Positions 27,835 to 37,502 of a DNA stretch of 64,000 bases are shown in pieces. The stretch is taken from assembly GCA_025352105.1 (NCBI GenBank), contig JANXUB010000029.1, forward strand, positions 1 to 64,000, given 5' to 3'. Below the pieces are notes generated by a model. That model worked only from the letters and a program-made list of their open reading frames with translations. It was not told where the DNA came from and did not search any database. Positions within the stretch are counted from its first letter, which is position 1. Every line of letters starts with the position of its first letter. Both the position numbers and the translations under genes were made by a program. The DNA comes from Burkholderiales bacterium. GTDB taxonomy: Bacteria > Pseudomonadota > Gammaproteobacteria > Burkholderiales > Casimicrobiaceae.

Positions 27835-29040
27835 TTATGGATTGCGCAGAACATAGCCCGCACGCAACGTCTCGGTGCCGCTGTTCATCACCATGCCGTA
27901 GGAGATGCCCTCGAAAACGCGGAACACGAACACGAGCGCCACGCGCTCCTCGGGAATGTCGAGCGTTGCCGGCTCGGCCGTCGCCTGCTTCGGCCAGAAC
28001 GGCACCCAGTTGAGTGTGTTCTCGTTGTAGCGTGGATTGGCGAAGGTTTCCTTGGTCTTGTACGCGGCCAGCACGTGGCCTACTTCGAGGCCGTCACGCT
28101 TGCCGAGATTCATGGTGACTACGTCGAGCTTTCCGGCTTCAGAGATGCCGTTTGGCAATGTCATGACCAAGCCTTCAACCTTTGCTTCTGGTGCATGCGG
28201 AATGTAGGCCATGGTCTCGCTCGGCGGCTGCGGAATCAGGTAGTCGCCGACCTGAATTTCCTGCTTCACGCTGACGATTTCGAGCCGTGCGACGTCACCG
28301 TCGCGCAGCACCTTGGCGTCGCCCAGATAGGTTGCTTCATAGCCAATGATTTGTGGGTCAGGCTCATTGTGCCGCCACTTGTACCAGGGTCGTGCGGTGA
28401 TCGATGTGTCGCGCAACTGGCGACCCTTACGAAACATTTGAAACACCTTGCCCATTTCGGGCTTGATACCCACGGCATACACCGAATCTGCGGTCGCGAA
28501 AGCAACGCGTTCGCCCGTCGACTTGACAATTTGTGCGGCGCTATCGAACGTTTCTGCGCCGACCACGCGGTTACGCGACATGAACGGCTCAATGTCCTGG
28601 GGCGCGATGCTCGGAATGGCCGCTCCCTCGCGTGCTTCGGCACGAATTTGTGGCGACAGGCGCACCAAGCCGCGCTCCTCGGGCATGCCGCTGCCGCCCG
28701 GCGCAAACCCCAAGCGTGGCCCCCCTGGCGCGTTGCGATCCAGATAGATCACCTGACCGGGATAAATCCAGTGCGGATTTTTGACCTGCTCGCGGTTCAT
28801 GCGCCAGACTTCGGGCCAGCGCCACGGTTGTTTAAGAAACTTGCCGGAGATGCCCCAGAGCGTGTCGCCCTTGACCACGGTGTGGCTGTCGGGCGCGTTC
28901 TCGCGCACTTGTACGGGCGCGCTGGGCGCTTGCGCCAAGGCGAGCGTCGCCACGGTGGCGACGGCGACCGAAGCCACAAATCGCGCAGCGCGACGAGCAA
29001 ACGTTGACTCTGATGAAAAAGATGGAGGGTTCGTTAACAT
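27835..29040 (-). CDS. LysM domain-containing protein
   Basis: SHTVVKGDTLWGISGKFLKQPWRWPEVWRMNREQVKNPHWIYPGQVIYL. Confidence 0.93.
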   Translation of the reverse strand: MLTNPPSFSSESTFARRAARFVASVAVATVATLALAQAPSAPVQVRENAPDSHTVVKGDTLWGISGKFLKQPWRWPEVWRMNREQVKNPHWIYPGQVIYLDRNAPGGPRLGFAPGGSGMPEERGLVRLSPQIRAEAREGAAIPSIAPQDIEPFMSRNRVVGAETFDSAAQIVKSTGERVAFATADSVYAVGIKPEMGKVFQMFRKGRQLRDTSITARPWYKWRHNEPDPQIIGYEATYLGDAKVLRDGDVARLEIVSVKQEIQVGDYLIPQPPSETMAYIPHAPEAKVEGLVMTLPNGISEAGKLDVVTMNLGKRDGLEVGHVLAAYKTKETFANPRYNENTLNWVPFWPKQATAEPATLDIPEERVALVFVFRVFEGISYGMVMNSGTETLRAGYVLRNP

Positions 29041-29225
29041 TCCGTGTCCTGGTGGCGGCGTCTGGTAGACGACATTGTCATATTTTTTCGGAAGAGCGAA
29101 GTTTCTCGCAAATCTGACCTTTTCTGGTCATTTCTAGCATCCGGAATATAGAAAAGTCGAAAAAGACCCAAACCTTAAGAAATTACATGAAGATTGTGCA
29201 ACCAGACATCTGATTTGGCAAGTAA

Positions 29226-29735
29226 ATGACGCTCCTGACTATCCTTGAATACCCCGATACGCGGCTAAAACGCATCGCTGCTCCCGTGACCGAGTTCACA
29301 CCCGCTATTAAAAAGCTGGTGGATGACATGGCGCAAACGATGTACGAAGCCCCCGGAATCGGCCTTGCCGCGACGCAGGTGGACGTGCACAAGCGCGTGA
29401 TCGTGATCGACACGTCGGAGACCAAGAACGATCTGAAAGTCTTCATCAACCCGGAAATCATTGTCGCTGACGGCGAAATGGTGGGCGAAGAAGGCTGTCT
29501 GTCGGTGCCCGAGTATTACGAAAGCGTTCGTCGCGCTGCCCACGTAGTGGTGCGAGCGCAGGATGTCACTGGCGAGGTTTTTGAGCTAGAAGCAACCGAG
29601 CTGCTCGCTGTCTGCATTCAGCATGAGATGGATCATCTCAAAGGCATTGTTTTCGTGGAACACTTGTCTCAATTGAAGCAGATTCGCATCAAAAACAAGA
29701 TGAAGAAACGGCACCGCGAGGCGGAACGGGTCTAG
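29226..29735 (+). CDS. def: Peptide deformylase
   Basis: [35 protein letters not shown]. Confidence 0.97.
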   Translation: MTLLTILEYPDTRLKRIAAPVTEFTPAIKKLVDDMAQTMYEAPGIGLAATQVDVHKRVIVIDTSETKNDLKVFINPEIIVADGEMVGEEGCLSVPEYYESVRRAAHVVVRAQDVTGEVFELEATELLAVCIQHEMDHLKGIVFVEHLSQLKQIRIKNKMKKRHREAERV

Positions 29736-29748
29736 TTTCGCCCTTCTC

Positions 29749-29825
29749 TGTGGGAGCGGTTGCACCGCGACTGCTTACGCTAGGTTACGTCTGGTTCGGT
29801 TCTTCGCGGTGGAATCGCTCCCACA
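29749..29825. repeat. Inverted REP-like pair (GTGGGAGCGGT...)
   Basis: GTGGGAGCGGTTGCACCGCGA ... TTCGCGGTGGAATCGCTCCCACA. Confidence 0.85.
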
Positions 29826-29847
29826 CTGCCATCTTCTACATCCCGCC

Positions 29848-30825
29848 ATGAAAATCATCTTCGCAGGCACTCCTGAATTTGCCGCCACGGCGCTGCGAGC
29901 CTTGCTGCATGCGGGCCCCGACGCGGGCCTTCAAGTCATTGCGGCCTATACCCAGCCAGATCGCCCGGCGGGGCGCGGCATGAAATTGACGGCCTCTGCG
30001 GTGAAAGTTCTGGCCGCGTCTCGCGGCATTCCGGTGTTTCAGCCGCCGACGTTAAAGACACCCGAAGCGCAAGCGGAAATGGCCGCGCTAGGAGCGGACG
30101 TGATGGTGGTCGCCGCTTACGGGCTGATCTTGCCGCAAGCCGTGCTCGATATTCCGCACAAAGTCGCGGGCTTTGGCTGTCTGAATATTCACGCATCCCT
30201 GCTGCCGCGCTGGCGTGGCGCGGCCCCCATTCATCGGGCCATTCTCGCGGGCGACAAAGAGTCCGGCGTTGCCATCATGCAGATGGAGGCGGGCCTCGAC
30301 ACCGGCCCGGTGTTGCTCGAAACATTCACCGCGATTGGCGCGCGCGAAACCACCGGCCAGTTGCATGACCGGCTGGCCACGCTCGGGGCCGAGGCTATCG
30401 TGCATGTGCTCACGCGGCTAGCACGCGGGCACGAGCTTGCGAGCGCCGCGCAGTCGTCACTGGGAATCACCTACGCCCACAAAATCACGCCGGACGAAGC
30501 GGAGTTGAACTGGTCAACGAGCGCGGTAGAGATCGACCGTCAGATTCGCGCGTTTAACCCCGTGCCCGGTGCCTGGACCCTGTGGCGAGGTGAAAAATTA
30601 AAGTTGTGGGGGTCTGAGCTCGTTTCGGTGCCGTCCTGTCTGGGATCGCTGCCAGGAGCCGTCATCGCCGCTGAAGGTGAGCGCTTGCTCGTTTCGTGCG
30701 AGGCGTCGGTGCTTGCGATTACGGAAGTGCAAAAGGCAGGCGGCAAACGCATGCCGGCGTCGGCGTGGCTCGCCGGTGGCAATCATGCAACGGTGGGCGA
30801 GATTCTGGGCGAACAGCAGCTTTAG
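29848..30825 (+). CDS. fmt: Methionyl-tRNA formyltransferase
   Basis: MKIIFAGTPEFAATALRALL; LNIHASLLPRWRGAAPIHRAILAGD; start at ATG 29848. Confidence 0.97.
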   Translation: MKIIFAGTPEFAATALRALLHAGPDAGLQVIAAYTQPDRPAGRGMKLTASAVKVLAASRGIPVFQPPTLKTPEAQAEMAALGADVMVVAAYGLILPQAVLDIPHKVAGFGCLNIHASLLPRWRGAAPIHRAILAGDKESGVAIMQMEAGLDTGPVLLETFTAIGARETTGQLHDRLATLGAEAIVHVLTRLARGHELASAAQSSLGITYAHKITPDEAELNWSTSAVEIDRQIRAFNPVPGAWTLWRGEKLKLWGSELVSVPSCLGSLPGAVIAAEGERLLVSCEASVLAITEVQKAGGKRMPASAWLAGGNHATVGEILGEQQL

Positions 30826-30932
30826 CCTGAAATGACCGCCGAACTAGGGCTGTCAGATTATTTTTAGCTAAGTCGACCTTGGCGAAAAACCGATGGTAGC
30901 CCCAATGCAGCAGTCGATTCAAGCCAAAGCTG
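30817..30932. repeat. 115-bp palindromic element, copy F
   Basis: CAGCTTTAGCC..AGGGCTGTCA..TAAGTCGACC..GTAGCCCCAATGCAGC..CAAAGCTG. Confidence 0.9.
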
Positions 30933-30983
30933 AAAGCCGTACCCCGGAAAATCAGCAGCCGACCTTGCCGTACTCCGATCCGG

Positions 30984-31211
30984 TCACGCCGAGTTCTTCT
31001 TCTCTAGCGCGTCAACTTTGGCGGTCAAATCGTCAATCTGCGCTCGGAGCACATTCAGCATTTCGCGCTGAACTTCAAATTCCTGCTTACTGACGACGTC
31101 CATGCGCGACAAACCCGCAGCTAGCGTGGCGCGCAGGTTTTTCTGAAGGTCTTCGCCGGGGTTGCCCGAGAGTACGGCTTTGAGCTGGGCGGTGAGTTCA
31201 TCGAGTGTCAT
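30984..31211 (-). CDS. BMFP/UbiK-type accessory factor (75 aa)
   Basis: MTLDELTAQLKAVLSGNPGEDLQKNLRATLAAGLSRMDVVSKQEFEVQREMLNVLRAQIDDLTAKVDALEKKNSA, at the end of a larger spurious ORF. Confidence 0.85.
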   Translation of the reverse strand: MTLDELTAQLKAVLSGNPGEDLQKNLRATLAAGLSRMDVVSKQEFEVQREMLNVLRAQIDDLTAKVDALEKKNSA

Positions 31212-31385
31212 GCCTGCGAGTCTAGCAAACGCCTTGTTGTGCAGTGGAGTGCGTGTTTCGGCTCCAATCTTCTTTGAATGCTTTTTTTTGGTGCGACTAG
31301 AAGGCCCTACGCACTGAATGCACCTAATTAGTGAATATCGGCGCTGATCGCACGTTGCACCGCAGCAACGCCCCGTGCTGCCTGC

Positions 31386-31400
31386 TGGCACGGCGCTTGC
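31386..31400 (+). promoter_or_regulatory. Sigma-54 (RpoN) -24/-12 promoter
   Basis: TGGCACGGCGCTTGC matches TGGCACG-N4-TTGC, ~75 nt upstream of the torF-glnK-amtB cluster. Confidence 0.8.
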
Positions 31401-31475
31401 GACATCAGACCAAATTGCGTTCCGGCGCACGCTACCATCACGAACCAAAATAAAACTCATCTCAGGAGATTCACG

Positions 31476-32258
31476 ATGAAATTGAAACAAACTCTCGTTG
31501 CCGCCGCCATTTCCGGTTTGATCGCCAGCGTCGCTTTTGCCCAGACACCGCCCCCTGCGCAAGCACCGGCCGCTGCGCCAGAGCCAGCGCCGCCGTTTTC
31601 GGTGAATGTGGGCCTTGCTTCTTCGTACATCTATCGCGGCCTGAACCAGTCCGATTACAAGCCAGCGCTGCAAATCGGTGCTGATTATGTGCACCCGAGT
31701 GGTTTTTATGTGGGTGTGTGGGCATCCAGCATCCGTTGGGTCAAGGACTTCGGCCTCGGCTCTTCCAATGTTGAAACAGACATCTACGCAGGCTACAAAG
31801 GCGAAGCCGGGCCGGTTGCCTATGACGTTGGTGTGTTGCAGTACGTCTACAACGGGTCTGTGACCAAGGGTGCGGTTCGCGCCAACACCACCGAGCTCTA
31901 CGTTGCGGGCACGATCAAGATGTTCACGCTTAAGTACTCGCATGTTGTTTCGAATGCAATCTTTGCCACGCCAAACTCCAAAAACAGCGGCTACCTTGAT
32001 CTGAGCGCATCGTTCCCGATCACCGACGCTTTGGCCATCAACGCGCACGTTGGTCATCAGATCATCAAAAACACCGGTGGCCTCGGAACCTACACCGATG
32101 GCAAAGTCGAAGCGGCGTACGACTTCGGCAACGGCCTTGGCCTGTCCGGCGGCGTGACCGCGACGGATGCCAACAAAGGCTTCTACACACCTGCAGGCAA
32201 GAAGTTCACCGGCAAGACGACACCGTACCTGCTGCTCAAGTACACCAAAGCTTTCTAA
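31476..32258 (+). CDS. TorF-family putative porin
   Basis: Signal peptide; NVGLASSYIYRGLNQSDYKPALQIGADYVHPSGFYVGVWASSI. Confidence 0.92.
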   Translation: MKLKQTLVAAAISGLIASVAFAQTPPPAQAPAAAPEPAPPFSVNVGLASSYIYRGLNQSDYKPALQIGADYVHPSGFYVGVWASSIRWVKDFGLGSSNVETDIYAGYKGEAGPVAYDVGVLQYVYNGSVTKGAVRANTTELYVAGTIKMFTLKYSHVVSNAIFATPNSKNSGYLDLSASFPITDALAINAHVGHQIIKNTGGLGTYTDGKVEAAYDFGNGLGLSGGVTATDANKGFYTPAGKKFTGKTTPYLLLKYTKAF

Positions 32259-32618
<360 letters not shown>

Positions 32619-32635
32619 TCGGGGGGTTATTGATA

Positions 32636-34150
32636 ATGAAATTAAAACTATTCTTTGGCGCGCTATGCGCTGCACTCGCGTTCGGCGTGAGCACTGTGTC
32701 GGTCGCGCAAGCGCCTGCCGCTGCTCCTGCTGCGGCGGCACCTGCCGCCGACGCCAAGCCAACCGAAGCAGCGAAACCCGCTGAAGCGGCTCCTGCTGCC
32801 AAAGCGCCCGAACCCAACAAAGGCGATACCGCCTGGATGATGGTTTCGACCTTGCTCGTCATCATGATGGCAGTACCGGGCCTCGCACTCTTCTACGGCG
32901 GTTTGGTTCGCTCGAAGAACGTGCTGTCCGTGCTCATGCAGGTGATGGTGGTGTTCTCGCTCGTGGTCGTGCTTTGGCTGATTTACGGCTATAGCTTTGC
33001 GTTTACCGAGGGCAACTCGTTCTTTGGTGGAACCGATCGACTGTTCGGCAAAGGCCTGTTCGATGCCGCGACGGGCGCGTTTCCGAACGCCGCCACGTTT
33101 AGCAAAGGCGTTGTCATCCCCGAGATCGTCTTCATGGCCTTCCAGGCTTCGTTTGCTGGCATCACCTGCGCGCTGATCGTGGGCGCATTTGCCGAGCGCA
33201 TGAAGTTCTCAGCCGTGCTGATTTTCACGGTTATCTGGTTCACATTCAGCTACATCCCGGTCGCCCACATGGTGTGGTTCTGGTCTGGCCCTGATGCATT
33301 CACCGGACTTGACGCCGCCAAATCGGCGCTCGAATCGGCCAAGGGCGGCTTGCTGTGGCAGTGGGGTGCGCTTGACTTCGCTGGCGGCACGGTCGTTCAC
33401 ATCAATGCTGGCGTTGCCGGTCTGGTCGGTGCTTACCTGGTTGGCAAGCGTGTGGGTTACGGCAAGGAAGCCTTCCCTCCCCACTCGTTGACGTTGACGA
33501 TGGTTGGCGCTTCGCTCTTGTGGGTGGGCTGGTTCGGCTTCAATGCCGGCTCCGCGCTGGAAGCCAACGGCACTGCCGGTCTCGCCTTCATGAATACGTT
33601 TGTGGCGACCGCTGCGGCCGTGTTGTCGTGGATTGGTGCCGAGTGGTTCCTCAAAGGCAAGCCTTCGATGTTGGGTGCTGCGTCTGGCGCGGTTGCTGGC
33701 CTCGTTGCGATCACGCCTGCTGCCGGGAATGTCGGCCTGATGGGCGCGCTGGTGATCGGCCTGCTTGTCGGTTTGATCTGCCTGTGGGGCGTAACGGGTC
33801 TGAAGAAAATGCTCAAAGTCGACGACGCGCTGGATGTGTTCGGCGTTCATGCGCTGGGCGGAATCTTCGGCGCGCTCGCAACCGGAATATTTAACAGCCC
33901 GAAACTCGGTGGCCCAAGCTACGTGGGCGACTGGGTGACAGCGACAGTTGTCAAGGCTGCCGATTACTCGATCATGGATCAGCTCATCGTGCAGGCCAAA
34001 GCGGTTGGCGTGACGGTCGTGTGGACGGCAGTGGTCGCCTTCATCGCCTTCAAGATCGCTGACCTGATCGTTGGTTTGCGTGTCTCGGATGACGAGCAAC
34101 GTGAAGGCCTCGACATCGTGGCGCACGGCGAGAGTGCCTACAACAGGTAA
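32636..34150 (+). CDS. amtB: Ammonium transporter
   Basis: GDTAWMMVSTLLVIMMAVPGLALFYGGLVRSKNVLSVLMQ; DFAGGTVVHINAGVAGLV; DVFGVHALGGIFGALATG. Confidence 0.97.
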   Translation: MKLKLFFGALCAALAFGVSTVSVAQAPAAAPAAAAPAADAKPTEAAKPAEAAPAAKAPEPNKGDTAWMMVSTLLVIMMAVPGLALFYGGLVRSKNVLSVLMQVMVVFSLVVVLWLIYGYSFAFTEGNSFFGGTDRLFGKGLFDAATGAFPNAATFSKGVVIPEIVFMAFQASFAGITCALIVGAFAERMKFSAVLIFTVIWFTFSYIPVAHMVWFWSGPDAFTGLDAAKSALESAKGGLLWQWGALDFAGGTVVHINAGVAGLVGAYLVGKRVGYGKEAFPPHSLTLTMVGASLLWVGWFGFNAGSALEANGTAGLAFMNTFVATAAAVLSWIGAEWFLKGKPSMLGAASGAVAGLVAITPAAGNVGLMGALVIGLLVGLICLWGVTGLKKMLKVDDALDVFGVHALGGIFGALATGIFNSPKLGGPSYVGDWVTATVVKAADYSIMDQLIVQAKAVGVTVVWTAVVAFIAFKIADLIVGLRVSDDEQREGLDIVAHGESAYNR

Positions 34151-34188
34151 TCTGGAAGCAACCGGGCTGCACGCCCGGCTTGAATCAA

Positions 34189-34221
34189 CAAAGGCTCACT
34201 TCGGTGGGCCTTTGTTTTTTG
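34189..34221 (+). terminator. Rho-independent terminator after amtB
   Basis: AAAGGCTCACTTCGGTGGGCCTTTGTTTTTT stem-loop plus T tract. Confidence 0.85.
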
Positions 34222-34271
34222 TACTTTCGTCTAAATTTGCGAATCTACGAGCACAGTCGTACATTTCTAGT

Positions 34272-35207
34272 ATGACGATGCTCTCCCCTTTTCCAGCCCC
34301 ATTTGCACCCACGCTGCTGTGGAACGCACGCCTGCTCATGATCGAGCGCGCGACGGACGACGCCAAAGCCTGCGCCCAGTGGTATTCGCAGTTGCTCGGC
34401 GACCCGGTCATACGACTCGCGCCTGACGTCTGGCAAGTGCGCGGCACAGATCGCTGGATGTTGTTTCGCACAGGCGCTAAAAAAACGGTGCCGCTGATCG
34501 CGTTTGCGTTCCAGACGCATGATCAATGGGCAAGCTATCGTACGCACCTGAAATTAATCGAGCTCGCCCTGCACCCTGTTGCCCCTGAGTTGCAGGCGCT
34601 CTTTGGCGAGGCAACCTTCGCTGTGCGCGATCCTGACAATCGCACCGTGCTGTTCTGTGTGGCACCGTCGGCCACCGAATCGACTGCACCGTCGTTGCCC
34701 GACGGCGATCCATTGACAATCACAGGAACGTCCGCGCCCGCTGAACCGCGCACTGCGCGCATGCAGCACTTCGTGTGCGCGTCAATGCAGACCGACGCCA
34801 TGCTGGAGTTCTATCGCGATGTACTGGGCTTTATGGAGTCGGACCGCGTGGTTGATACCGACGGTGATCTGAGTTCTGCTTTCGTGCGCTCGGACGCCGA
34901 ACATCACAGCTTTGCGGTGTTTCGCGCGCCACACACCGGCCCGGATCATCAAGCGTACGAACTGCCCAACTGGAACGCGATTCGCGACTGGGCGGATCAC
35001 TGCGGTGACCTTGAAATACCGCTGTGGTGGGGGCCGGGACGTCACGGTGTGGGCAACAATTTATTCTTCATGATCGAAGACCCGGACGGCTACAAAGTCG
35101 AGTTCTCCACCGAGCTTGAAATCATGACGCCCGATCAGGCCTACCGCGAATGGCCGCACGGGCCGAGGGCATTGAATCTTTGGGGCAATGCCTGGATGCG
35201 TAGTTAG
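34272..35207 (+). CDS. VOC/glyoxalase family protein (two VOC modules)
   Basis: MQHFVCASMQTDAMLEFYRDVLGFMESD; GRHGVGNNLFFMIEDPDGYKVEFSTELE; start reassigned to ATG 34272. Confidence 0.88.
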   Translation: MTMLSPFPAPFAPTLLWNARLLMIERATDDAKACAQWYSQLLGDPVIRLAPDVWQVRGTDRWMLFRTGAKKTVPLIAFAFQTHDQWASYRTHLKLIELALHPVAPELQALFGEATFAVRDPDNRTVLFCVAPSATESTAPSLPDGDPLTITGTSAPAEPRTARMQHFVCASMQTDAMLEFYRDVLGFMESDRVVDTDGDLSSAFVRSDAEHHSFAVFRAPHTGPDHQAYELPNWNAIRDWADHCGDLEIPLWWGPGRHGVGNNLFFMIEDPDGYKVEFSTELEIMTPDQAYREWPHGPRALNLWGNAWMRS

Positions 35208-35286
35208 GTGCACCGATGTGCTGTGATCTGGAAATGCGGGTCAGAAAACGTTCAATGAACTGATCGGCGCTGTTATCGGTCAATGC

Positions 35287-36048
35287 ATGCATCCGTCACT
35301 TCCTGAGACCCCGATGCGACATGTTCCACGAGTTTTTGCCTGCGCCACTTTCCTGCTGTTGGTTGCGCTTCCAATCGCGGTGATGGCACAGTCCGCGACG
35401 ACCGATGGAGCCGCAGTAACATCGGTTGAAACGGTTATCGTAAAGCGCCCGAAAAACGCGGCGATGATGCCGTATGACGGCGTGTACGAGCGGCTCAAGC
35501 GGATGCAGGATTCAAAACTTGATCGCATCCGGCTGCAAATCAAAATTTCGCCGAAGCGCGACGATCTCAAGCTGTCAGACGTCCGCCTCGCAATCGTGAA
35601 CGACACCGCGAGCGTGAACTTGCCAATCGCCGCCGATGGCGCGATTGCGGTGCCACTGCGTGTCGATCTGTACAACACCGACGCCGAGATTCGCAGCAAT
35701 CAGCCGAAAGGCAGCCTCAGCGCGTCGATCAACCTGACCCTCGGCTGGGACGGCGGCAAAGAAATTCCGTATGCCGAAATTGAAGAGACCGTGCGCCAGT
35801 TTCAGAGAGGCGGCAAAGATTTGATGGGCTGGTTTGCCTACCTCGTGTTCTTTCCGTCGTTCGACAGCTTCGAGGTCCCAGTGCAGTTCCTCAAAGGCGA
35901 TGGACAGACGATGAAGGTGATGAAAGACGGTCGCGTGATCGAATCGTACGGCGCAGACGACAAAGGTTTACTCAAATTTCGCCTCAAGCGCGAATGGAGC
36001 ACATTACAGCCAACGCTGGTGTTTTCCGAGGCGCCGCCCAAGGGCTGA
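35287..36048 (+). CDS. Hypothetical secreted protein
   Basis: Signal peptide FLLLVALPIAVMAQ; long ORF without strong motif. Confidence 0.75.
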   Translation: MHPSLPETPMRHVPRVFACATFLLLVALPIAVMAQSATTDGAAVTSVETVIVKRPKNAAMMPYDGVYERLKRMQDSKLDRIRLQIKISPKRDDLKLSDVRLAIVNDTASVNLPIAADGAIAVPLRVDLYNTDAEIRSNQPKGSLSASINLTLGWDGGKEIPYAEIEETVRQFQRGGKDLMGWFAYLVFFPSFDSFEVPVQFLKGDGQTMKVMKDGRVIESYGADDKGLLKFRLKREWSTLQPTLVFSEAPPKG

Positions 36049-36307
36049 GGCATCAGACAGCTTAGTCGGCCATTCCGCCATTGGATGTGGGCTACAAGGC
36101 CAAACGCGCAATAGTCGACATCCAGTGCGCCGGCTCCCAACCGCGCATGCGGTCAGGTCATAAAAATCGCCGAAACGCTCCCTGAAACACCGCCAATCGC
36201 ACGGTAATTCATGCGTTCGCAATAATTTCGCCCTCCCGACAGCGTGCTGCGCTACTCTCTCAGAAAAATCTGTTTCGATTTGACGAAATAAAAAAAGAGA
36301 GGGCTGA

Positions 36308-37438
36308 ATGATGAACATGCTGAAACTCAGGTCGCGGGCTTGCGCCGTGGCGATGTGCCTGACAACGTCCGCGGCCAGTCAGGTCGGCGCACAAATCATC
36401 GTCGGCCAGACGGCAGGCTTCACCGGTGCTGTGGCCGCGACGGTCAAGGAAGCGACCGACGGCGCGAAGCTCTACATCGACTCGGTTAACGCCAAAGGCG
36501 GCGTCAACGGACAAAAGATCGAGCTCATTTCGATGGACGATAAATTCGACACCAAAACCGCTGCCGCAAACGCCCGTACGCTGATCGTGGACAAGCGTGC
36601 AGTCGCGATTTTTTTAACGCGCGGCACACCGCATAACGAGCTCATCATCAAGGTGCTTGATGAATTGAAAGTGCCATTGGTGGGCCCGTCGACCGGCGCG
36701 ATGCTGCTCCATGAACCGGTCAAAAAATATGTGTTCAACGTGCGCTCTACCTATCAGCGCGAAGCCGAAAAAGCGGTGGGGCTGCTCGCCTCCATCGGCA
36801 TTACCAGCATCGGCGTGCTGCATGTGGACGACACATTTGGCAGCGACGCGCTGGTCGGCATCAAGGCGGGCTTTGAGGCCAAAAATCTGAAGCCTGTTTT
36901 CCTCGGAAAGTATGACCGCAGCAAACCCGACTTTGGCCCACTCGCGCTCAATGTGCGCACTACCAGCCCGCAGGCGGTGATGGTCGTGGGCTCGGGGACG
37001 CATGTGGTCGACGCGCTGAAAGCCATTCGCGCTGCGGGCTCGCGTGCGCAGCTGGTAACGCTGTCAAACAACGCGTCGGGCGGCTTCGTCAAAGCGCTCG
37101 GTGAGTACGCGCGCGGCACGATCATTACGCAGGTGTTTCCGAATGAGCGATCCATCAATTCGCCGTTGGTGAAAGAGGCGCTGACGCTGGCGAAAGCCAA
37201 TGAAATAAAGGAAGTGTCGCCCGCCGTGCTGGAGGGCTTCGCCGCCGCCAAAGTGCTGGTTGAGGGCTTGCGCCGGGCCGGTCCAAACCCGACCGGAGAG
37301 AAGGTGCGTGCAGCGCTGGAGGCGATTCGTGGCTACGACATCGGTGGCATGGACGTCACCTACTCCGCGACCGATCACACCGGCCTCGATTTCGTTGATC
37401 TCTCGATCGTCAACAAAGAAGGCAAGTTCACGCGCTGA
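36308..37438 (+). CDS. Periplasmic ligand-binding protein (LivK/branched-chain amino acid type)
   Basis: VGQTAGFTGAVAATVKEATDGAKLYIDSVNAKGGVNGQKIELISMDDKFD. Confidence 0.92.
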   Translation: MMNMLKLRSRACAVAMCLTTSAASQVGAQIIVGQTAGFTGAVAATVKEATDGAKLYIDSVNAKGGVNGQKIELISMDDKFDTKTAAANARTLIVDKRAVAIFLTRGTPHNELIIKVLDELKVPLVGPSTGAMLLHEPVKKYVFNVRSTYQREAEKAVGLLASIGITSIGVLHVDDTFGSDALVGIKAGFEAKNLKPVFLGKYDRSKPDFGPLALNVRTTSPQAVMVVGSGTHVVDALKAIRAAGSRAQLVTLSNNASGGFVKALGEYARGTIITQVFPNERSINSPLVKEALTLAKANEIKEVSPAVLEGFAAAKVLVEGLRRAGPNPTGEKVRAALEAIRGYDIGGMDVTYSATDHTGLDFVDLSIVNKEGKFTR

Positions 37439-37502
37439 CGTCGTCACCAGCTTACGTTTTCACCGGCTTACGCAGCGAGCAGAATTTGTAGACAATGCGG
37501 GC

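Noticed and set aside
33209-34126. 305-aa minus ORF opposite amtB
   Set aside because: Antisense shadow.
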